Part shown: positions 32,754 through 38,239 of the stretch, piece after piece | Position numbering within the stretch: position 1 is the stretch's first letter | Layout of the letters: each line of letters opens with the position of its first letter | NCBI GenBank assembly: GCA_902488815.1 | Contig: CABTXP010000011.1 | Coordinates: 1-38,239, forward strand | Direction: 5' to 3' | DNA: 38,239 nucleotides | From: an uncultured Eubacteriales bacterium | GTDB taxonomy: Bacteria; Bacillota; Clostridia; Tissierellales; Peptoniphilaceae | Translations under genes and position numbers: made by a program | The notes under the pieces: generated by a model | Seen by the model: only the letters and a program-made list of their open reading frames with translations | The model's database searches: none | What the model was told of the DNA's origin: nothing

Positions 32754-34292
32754 ATGATTTTGTCAGAAGAATGTAATACATACTCTGTTGAGATGAAAAA
32801 TATTACAAAAAAATTCGGCGATTTTGTTGCCAATGACAATATAACTCTCCAAGTTAAAAAAGGAGAGATACATGCGCTGTTGGGAGAGAACGGTGCAGGT
32901 AAAACAACTCTTATGAATATTCTCTATGGTCTTTATTTGGCCACTGAGGGAGAAATTTTCATAAACGGTCAACACGCTGTAATACGTGATGCAAACGACG
33001 CGATTAAATATGGGTTGGGCATGGTGCATCAACACTTTATGCTTATTAATCCTTTTACAGTTGTGGAAAACATTGTCTTAGGTATGGAACCGACTAAAGG
33101 TCTTAAGCTGGACATGAAAAAGGCGAGGGAAGATGTAGTTGAGATTTCTGAAAAATATGGTCTGCAAATTAATCCTGATGCAAAAATCGAAGACATTTCA
33201 ATCGGTATGCAACAGAGAGTAGAAATTTTAAAGACTCTTTACAGAGGTGCTGATATTTTGATTTTTGATGAACCTACAGCGGTTTTAACACCTCAAGAAA
33301 TTGAAGATCTTGCACGAATTCTAAAAGGACTTAAAGATGCAGGAAAGACAATTATAATTATTACTCACAAACTTAAAGAAATTAAGGCCATGGCAGACAG
33401 GTGTACCGTTATCAGAAGAGGAGTAAAGATTGATACGGTTGATGTTTCAACTGTCACGGAAAATGATTTGGCGGACATGATGGTCGGCAGAAAAGTATCA
33501 CTTACAGTTGACAAGTCACCTTACAATCCGGGCGAAACAGTCTTGGAAGTAAAAGATTTAGTTGTGAAAGATCAAAGAAAAATTGACGTGGTAAACGGCC
33601 TTAACTTGGAGCTTAAAAATGGTGAAATTTTAGGCATCGCAGGAGTTGACGGCAACGGTCAATCTGAATTCATCGAAGCGATAACCGGCTTGAGAAAAGC
33701 TGAATCAGGCGAAATTACTATTCATGGAAAGAGTATTTTCAACGCAACGCCAGAAGAAGTCCATCAAAACGGACTATATAATATTCCTGAGAACAGACAG
33801 GTAAGAGGTCTTGTCTTAGATTTTACTGTTGCGGAAAATTTAATTTTAGACAAATTTCTTGAAGAGCCTTATTCTACTAATGGAAAATTAAATCAAAAAG
33901 CGATTGTTGACAGCGCTAAAGAACAAATGGATAAATTTGACATAAGGCCAAGAGATGAGTCGTATTTTGCAGGATCCCTTTCAGGCGGAAATCAACAAAA
34001 AGTAATTATCGCAAGAGAGATTACAAATAATCCTGACGTTTTACTTGCAGCTCAACCTACTCGCGGATTGGACGTAGGAGCCGTTGAGTACGTACACAGA
34101 TTTTTAGTTGATCAAAGAGATGCGGGTAAGGCTGTTCTGTTAGTTTCATTTGAATTGGATGAAATTTTTGCTTTGTCCGACAGAATTGCGGTAATGTTTG
34201 AAGGAAAGATATTAGATGTACTTGATACCAACAATACAAATGAAATGGAAGTTGGATATTTGATGGCGGGAGGCAAAAATGAAAAAAAGTAG
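32754..34292 (+). CDS. Nucleoside (BMP-type) ABC importer, double ATP-binding protein
   Basis: 512 residues with two fused ABC domains, as in NupA/YufO/RbsA-type importers. Domain 1 has Walker A GENGAGKT (44-51), signature SIGMQQRVEI, Walker B FDEPTAVLTP and the ITHK H-loop. Domain 2 has a degenerate Walker A (GVDGNGQSE), a normal LSGGNQQKV signature and AAQPTRGLD in place of a standard Walker B, as is usual for the second half of this family. The AAGGAGG (32744-32750) is only three bases from the ATG at 32754; an in-frame TTG at 32760 is better spaced, so the start is uncertain by two codons. Two permease genes follow; no BMP lipoprotein gene precedes it. Confidence 0.92.
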   Translation: MILSEECNTYSVEMKNITKKFGDFVANDNITLQVKKGEIHALLGENGAGKTTLMNILYGLYLATEGEIFINGQHAVIRDANDAIKYGLGMVHQHFMLINPFTVVENIVLGMEPTKGLKLDMKKAREDVVEISEKYGLQINPDAKIEDISIGMQQRVEILKTLYRGADILIFDEPTAVLTPQEIEDLARILKGLKDAGKTIIIITHKLKEIKAMADRCTVIRRGVKIDTVDVSTVTENDLADMMVGRKVSLTVDKSPYNPGETVLEVKDLVVKDQRKIDVVNGLNLELKNGEILGIAGVDGNGQSEFIEAITGLRKAESGEITIHGKSIFNATPEEVHQNGLYNIPENRQVRGLVLDFTVAENLILDKFLEEPYSTNGKLNQKAIVDSAKEQMDKFDIRPRDESYFAGSLSGGNQQKVIIAREITNNPDVLLAAQPTRGLDVGAVEYVHRFLVDQRDAGKAVLLVSFELDEIFALSDRIAVMFEGKILDVLDTNNTNEMEVGYLMAGGKNEKK

Positions 34293-35397
34293 ATTGTTTT
34301 ATACCATCGCCTCAATAATCATTGGTCTTTTAATAGGATCAATAATTCTTTTAGTTAATCACACAAATCCGATTGAGGCTTACAAAATTATTATCTTAGG
34401 GTCGGTAGGAAAACCTAAGTTTTTAGGTTGGTCAATAGTTAGAGCTACGCCTATTATTATGACCGGTATCTCGGTCGCCTTTGCTTTCCGTACGGGCCTC
34501 TTTAACATCGGAGCTGAAGGACAGTTTATCTTCGGCGGGATTGTAGCGGCTTTACTTGGTGCGTTTGTAGATCTTCCTCCGGTTATTCACCCAATCGTAT
34601 GTATAGCAGGCGGTATCCTTGCAGGTGCAATATGGGGAGGTATTGTAGGTTTATTAAAAGCAAGATTCGGAATTAATGAAGTTATTTCTTCAATTATGTT
34701 CAATTGGGTTGCTTTTTATCTCAATAATTATTTGTTAGGTTTTGAGAAAATTAGGAAACCTGCAACGGACTATTCCTATCCGGTTAAAGATACAGCAAGG
34801 ATTGAGTTATTACGCGGATGGAAATATTCCGATCAAGGTATGAATTTTTTGTCAGGCCACAAAGCTATAAGAGGATTTTTAAATGCTCCTGTCCATTGGG
34901 GAATATTCTTTGCAATTATAGTTGCGATTTGTGCATGGTATGTTCTTAAACATACTACATTGGGATATCAACTGCGAGCTGTCGGATTTAACAAAGATGC
35001 AGCTGAATACGGCGGTATTGACATTAAGAAAAACACCATGAAGGCAATGATAATTGCAGGCGCAATATCAGGTCTTGCCGGAGCTTGTTCAATGCTTGGC
35101 GAATCCGGACAAATGGTACTTTTAGGCGGACAACAAGGATATGGTTTTGACGGCATGAGTGTTGCCTTAATCGCTGCCAACAATCCTATTCTATGCATAC
35201 CGGCAGGTTTCTTATTTGCAGCTTTAAACTATGGAGGCACAAAACTGACGATTTTACCAAATACTTATTCTGAAATTACAAAAGTAGTTATCGGCTTAAT
35301 TGTATACAGTATTGCAATGCCTAATTTGTTAGACATAATTCAAAACTTCTTATTTAGAAATAATAAAAAAACAATAAAGGAGGCTAGCCATGAATAA
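34279..35397 (+). CDS. Nucleoside ABC importer permease 1 (YufP/NupB-like)
   Basis: 372 residues, a BPD_transp_2 (RbsC-like) permease with about 8-10 helices. Family marks include FRTGLFNIGAEGQF and the ATP-binding-subunit contact region AVGFNKDAAEYGGI. The larger of the two permeases normally comes first, as here. It overlaps the ATPase gene by 14 bases and has GGGAGG upstream. Confidence 0.92.
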   Translation: MKKSRLFYTIASIIIGLLIGSIILLVNHTNPIEAYKIIILGSVGKPKFLGWSIVRATPIIMTGISVAFAFRTGLFNIGAEGQFIFGGIVAALLGAFVDLPPVIHPIVCIAGGILAGAIWGGIVGLLKARFGINEVISSIMFNWVAFYLNNYLLGFEKIRKPATDYSYPVKDTARIELLRGWKYSDQGMNFLSGHKAIRGFLNAPVHWGIFFAIIVAICAWYVLKHTTLGYQLRAVGFNKDAAEYGGIDIKKNTMKAMIIAGAISGLAGACSMLGESGQMVLLGGQQGYGFDGMSVALIAANNPILCIPAGFLFAALNYGGTKLTILPNTYSEITKVVIGLIVYSIAMPNLLDIIQNFLFRNNKKTIKEASHE

Positions 35398-36313
35398 TGT
35401 AGCTATAATTTTAGGCATAACACTTCTTTACTCCGCGCCATTGATTTATACTGCACTTGGTGGAGTTTTAAGTGAAAACGCGGGTGTTGTAAATATCGGT
35501 TTGGAAGGCATGATGAGTGTAGGCGCAATTGTGGCTTCAATTGTAGGATACTACAGTCTAAATCCGTGGCTTGCATTTCTCTGCGGAGGTCTTGCAGGCT
35601 TAGCCCTTGCATTACTTCATGCAATTGCAACCATTCAATTTCAAGCTGACCACGTTGTTTCAGGTATTGCGATTAACTTAATTGGTCCGGGACTTTCGCT
35701 TTTACTTTGCAGACTTGCTTTTGAAGGTGCTGCCAACTCAAAACCGATACCTTTGGATGCGAAGATACCAATGTTGTTTAAAAATATTTCGTCGAAGAGC
35801 TTTATCGGAATAATTTTAAGACAGTATGCAACTGTATATATAGTGTTTATATTAGTAATACTGATTTGGTTTATGCTTTATAAGACAAGATTAGGTCTTA
35901 GAATAAGATCTGTGGGAGAACATCCTGAGGCAGCCGAAACTTTAGGTATTAATGTTTACGGCATTAAATACTTTTGCGTACTTGCATCAGGTTTTCTTGC
36001 AGGACTTGGCGGGGCAAGTATGTCACTTGCAATAGTATCAAGTTTTAGACAAACTTTAATATCAGGTCAAGGCTTTATTGCACTTGCTGCTGTAATCTTC
36101 GGCGGATGGAGACCGCAAGGTGCAATGCTTGCATGTCTACTGTTCGGTGCAGCGCAAGGTTTGTCGGTTTACTTAGGCTCAATAGGTTATTCCATTGACT
36201 CTAATTTGCTTTCAATGATTCCTTATGTGATAACTCTAATCGTATTAATCTTGTTTGTCGGAGGAACTAAAGCACCGTCAGCAGATGGAAAGCCGTATCA
36301 AAAAGCTAAATAA
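35390..36313 (+). CDS. Nucleoside ABC importer permease 2 (YufQ/NupC-like)
   Basis: 307 residues, BPD_transp_2 family, about 8-9 helices. Diagnostic segments are SENAGVVNIGLEGMM near the N-terminus and SVGEHPEAAETLGI in the coupling loop. It starts after AAAGGAGG inside the end of permease 1. I see no clear terminator in the 55 bases after its stop, so some read-through into the downstream livJ promoter region is possible. Confidence 0.92.
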   Translation: MNNVAIILGITLLYSAPLIYTALGGVLSENAGVVNIGLEGMMSVGAIVASIVGYYSLNPWLAFLCGGLAGLALALLHAIATIQFQADHVVSGIAINLIGPGLSLLLCRLAFEGAANSKPIPLDAKIPMLFKNISSKSFIGIILRQYATVYIVFILVILIWFMLYKTRLGLRIRSVGEHPEAAETLGINVYGIKYFCVLASGFLAGLGGASMSLAIVSSFRQTLISGQGFIALAAVIFGGWRPQGAMLACLLFGAAQGLSVYLGSIGYSIDSNLLSMIPYVITLIVLILFVGGTKAPSADGKPYQKAK

Positions 36314-36367
36314 TTTATGAAATAAAAATAGAATTTAATAAATTTTTAATCTTTTTCATTATAACTC

Positions 36368-36395
36368 TTGCATTAATTTCTCTATCTGATATACT
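36368..36395 (+). promoter_or_regulatory. Predicted promoter of the liv operon
   Basis: TTGCAT (36368-36373), 16 bases, then TATACT (36390-36395), preceded by TG at 36387-36388 to make an extended -10. Transcription would start near 36402, about 23 bases before the livJ start. Confidence 0.7.
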
Positions 36396-36424
36396 GATAT
36401 AAATATTTTTTGAAGGTGATAAAA

Positions 36425-37591
36425 ATGATGAAAAAGCTAACAGTTTTACTTGCAGTTTTATTGCTTTTAACAGCATGCGGAACAAGCGGAGCTGTAGAAA
36501 GCAACAATTCCGGTGGTGCTCAAGGGCCGGAAGATGTGATTACTATAGGAGTTATTACTCCAAAAACAGGAAATGTTGCTATATATGGAATAACAACTGA
36601 ACAAGGAATGATGCTGGCAGTTGATGAAATTAATGCAAACGGTGGAATAAATGGAAAAAAACTTGTCTTAAAATCTGAAGACGACAAGGGTGATGCTACT
36701 GAAGCAGTAAACATTTACTCAAAGTATGTAGAAGAAGGAGTTAACGGAATATTAGGTCCTGTTACATCAAAACCTGCACTGGCGGTAGCGGAAAATGCAT
36801 CTGCAGACAATATTCCTATTGTTACACCGACGGGTACTATGGCATCTATAACAGAAGGCAAGCCGAATGTTTTCAGAATCTGTTTTACTGATCCAATGCA
36901 AGGAGTGTTACTGGCAAACTTTGCCTCAGGTACTTTAAATGTGAAAACTGCAGCAATATTAAGGAATACATCTTCAGATTATTCAAACGGTGTGGCTGAT
37001 AAGTTTATAGAAAAAGCAAAAGCTGACGGTATAGAAATTGTAGCAGATGAAGGATATGGAGCAACAGACAAGGATTTCAAAGCACAACTTACGAACATTA
37101 AGTCAAGTAATCCGGAAGTGTTGTTAATACCTGATTATTATGAAAATGATGTTATTATATTAAAACAAGCTCATGATGTTGGATTACATATCCCGATTAT
37201 CGGACCTGACGGATGGGACGGCGTATTGGGAGTAGTGGCAAAAGGTGAAGAAAACACATTAAACAATTGTTACTTCACTAATCACTATTCGGTAAAAGAT
37301 ACAAATCCTGTGGTTAAAAACTTTGTTGATAACTATAGATCAAAGTATAATGATGACCCTTCAGCATTCGCAGCATTAGGTTACGATGCGGTTTATGCAT
37401 ATGCAAAAGCTTTTGAAAATTGTGAGTCGGAGACATATGAAGATATTATTGATTCATTGAAACAAGTTGAAATTGAAGGTGTAACCGGCCATCTCAAATT
37501 CGGAGAAAATAACAATCCTATTAAATCCGCTGCTATTATGAGAATAGAAAACGGTGAATATATACTTGATTCTTATGTAAAACCGGAATAA
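36425..37591 (+). CDS. livJ: Branched-chain amino-acid-type ABC transporter substrate-binding lipoprotein (LivJ-like)
   Basis: Periplasmic-binding-protein type 1 fold, peripla_BP_6/Liv class; 388 residues. The signal peptide ends at lipobox LTAC with C18. The mature protein begins with a low-complexity S/G/N linker, then IGVITPKTGNVAIYG, and contains AVDEINANGGINGK and SKPALAVAE, all typical of LivJ/LivK. The ligand could be leucine/isoleucine/valine or another amino acid; the fold does not settle it. The ATG at 36425 is placed by AAGGTGAT; an adjacent ATG at 36428 is equally possible, whereas the in-frame TTG at 36410 precedes the binding site. Confidence 0.92.
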   Translation: MMKKLTVLLAVLLLLTACGTSGAVESNNSGGAQGPEDVITIGVITPKTGNVAIYGITTEQGMMLAVDEINANGGINGKKLVLKSEDDKGDATEAVNIYSKYVEEGVNGILGPVTSKPALAVAENASADNIPIVTPTGTMASITEGKPNVFRICFTDPMQGVLLANFASGTLNVKTAAILRNTSSDYSNGVADKFIEKAKADGIEIVADEGYGATDKDFKAQLTNIKSSNPEVLLIPDYYENDVIILKQAHDVGLHIPIIGPDGWDGVLGVVAKGEENTLNNCYFTNHYSVKDTNPVVKNFVDNYRSKYNDDPSAFAALGYDAVYAYAKAFENCESETYEDIIDSLKQVEIEGVTGHLKFGENNNPIKSAAIMRIENGEYILDSYVKPE

Positions 37592-37601
37592 AAAAACCTA
37601 A

Positions 37602-37636
37602 ACATGACGACGATTGTTCTGTCGTCATGTTCTTTT
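37602..37636 (+). terminator. Stem-loop between livJ and livH (partial terminator or mRNA stabiliser)
   Basis: A perfect 10-bp stem (37602-37611 with 37621-37630), a 9-base loop and only a short T-rich tail (TCTTTT). The modest tail suggests partial termination or 3'-end protection, raising livJ mRNA over the membrane subunits. This is a common arrangement for binding-protein genes. Confidence 0.7.
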
Positions 37637-37654
37637 ATATAGAAAGGAGGAATT

Positions 37655-38239
37655 ATGGATTTTATATTACAAATATTAAACGGACTACAAGTCGGGTCAA
37701 TATATGCCTTGGTAGCCCTTGGATATACCATGGTCTATGGCATTGCCCTTTTAATCAACTTTGCTCATGGCGAAATAATAATGGTAGGAGCATATACGGC
37801 TGTATATACAATATCCCTGGTTCTTGCAGATTCAGGCCTGCCGTTATGGCTTTCATTTGTACCTGCAGTTATAGTTTGTACAATTTTAGGAATTGTAATA
37901 GAAAGAGTTGCTTATAAACCTTTGAGAAACTCACCTAGGATTTCAAACTTAATTACTGCTATCGGAGTATCTCTATTACTGCAAAATACAGTTATGAAAC
38001 TTTTTGGAGCAGGCGCTAAGAGTGCACCTTCAATTTTTAATAAAGCACCTATAAAAATCGGTACATTGGAAATACCTTTTATTACAATAGTTACTATCTT
38101 AGTTACTGCATTTTTAACTATAGCCTTGACTCTGTTTATGAAAAATACAAAGGAAGGTAAGGCAATGGGAGCGGTTAGTGAAGACTACGGAGCTGCTGCT
38201 TTAGTCGGCATTAACGTCGACAACACTTTAACTCTTACC
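37655..38239 (+). CDS. livH: Branched-chain amino-acid ABC transporter permease LivH, cut by the window end
   Basis: Open frame of 195 codons running off the right edge with no stop; family members have about 290 residues, so roughly two thirds are present. It begins MDFILQILNGLQVGSIYAL, then has GYTMVYGIALLINFAHGE, ERVAYKPLRNS and AIGVSLLLQN, all hallmark LivH segments. A strong AAAGGAGG precedes the ATG. A different-frame ORF at 37627-37917 is only its shadow. livM, livG and livF would be expected next but lie outside the window. Confidence 0.93.
   Translation, partial: MDFILQILNGLQVGSIYALVALGYTMVYGIALLINFAHGEIIMVGAYTAVYTISLVLADSGLPLWLSFVPAVIVCTILGIVIERVAYKPLRNSPRISNLITAIGVSLLLQNTVMKLFGAGAKSAPSIFNKAPIKIGTLEIPFITIVTILVTAFLTIALTLFMKNTKEGKAMGAVSEDYGAAALVGINVDNTLTLT

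Noticed and set aside
37627..37917. An open frame of 96 codons on the + strand near the right edge
   Set aside because: It lies in a different frame over the start of livH, whose true frame begins at 37655 with a strong ribosome binding site and family-typical sequence. The shadow has no plausible protein features.
1..38239. CRISPR arrays, tRNA/rRNA genes, insertion sequences or prophage boundaries
   Set aside because: I saw no regularly spaced direct repeats, no tRNA-like cloverleaf regions, no transposase genes and no phage structural genes; gaps between genes are all under about 160 bases.

Overview
Organism. The window is AT-rich (roughly one-third G+C by eye), with strong GGAGG-type ribosome binding sites, frequent TTG starts, AGA-biased arginine codons and Gram-positive gene clusters (pgsA-cinA-recA; phoH-ybeY-dgkA-cdd-era-recO-glyQS-ccpN-ppsR; dnaG-rpoD-trmK-nif3). 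The sporulation genes yqfC/yqfD that precede phoH in spore formers are absent. This fits a low-GC, probably non-sporulating anaerobic Firmicute. I infer a Tissierellia/Peptoniphilaceae-type coccus, but genus cannot be fixed from the sequence alone. All genes lie on the + strand except ychF. No rRNA, tRNA, CRISPR array, insertion sequence or intergenic stretch over 300 bases is present; the longest gap is about 160 bases.

Layout. (1) 7-5994: pgsA, cinA, recA, then a four-gene tail encoding an SbcD/Mre11-like nuclease and an SbcC/Rad50-like ATPase divided over three polypeptides: a Walker A half ending at the zinc hook, a 79-residue coiled coil and a Walker B half. (2) 6002-8677: rny and a Xer-type tyrosine recombinase, each with its own terminator. 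(3) 8693-22768: a tightly packed run of 15 housekeeping genes, phoH to nif3, covering RNA maturation, lipid carrier phosphorylation, GlyRS, dNTP control, primase and the primary sigma factor. It has no visible internal terminator. (4) 22770-27142: an XRE-cupin regulator and the complete spermidine/putrescine importer potABCD. (5) 27151-29440: the membrane/winged-helix protein XpaC with TelA. (6) 29448-30579: ychF on the minus strand. (7) 30642-32668: an ABC-2 permease paired with an ABC 'ATPase' that has lost every catalytic motif. (8) 32715-36313: a BMP-type nucleoside importer (ATPase plus two permeases) without its lipoprotein. (9) 36368-38239: a LivJ-type amino-acid lipoprotein, a stem-loop, and the start of livH, which runs off the window.

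Most notable. Two items stand out. The first is the three-piece Mre11/Rad50-like complex inserted between recA and rny, co-directional and translationally coupled. The second is the pseudo-ABC protein (30701-31801), which lacks the Walker A lysine, the signature motif, the Walker B Asp-Glu pair and the H-loop histidine, carries a long acidic tail, and is nevertheless translationally coupled to an apparently intact permease. Smaller points are an rny promoter that appears to fire inside a terminator hairpin, an ambiguous (leaderless or AUC) phoH start, a fused undecaprenol kinase/PAP2 phosphatase, and missing expected neighbours (pgpH, ppdK, the BMP lipoprotein).
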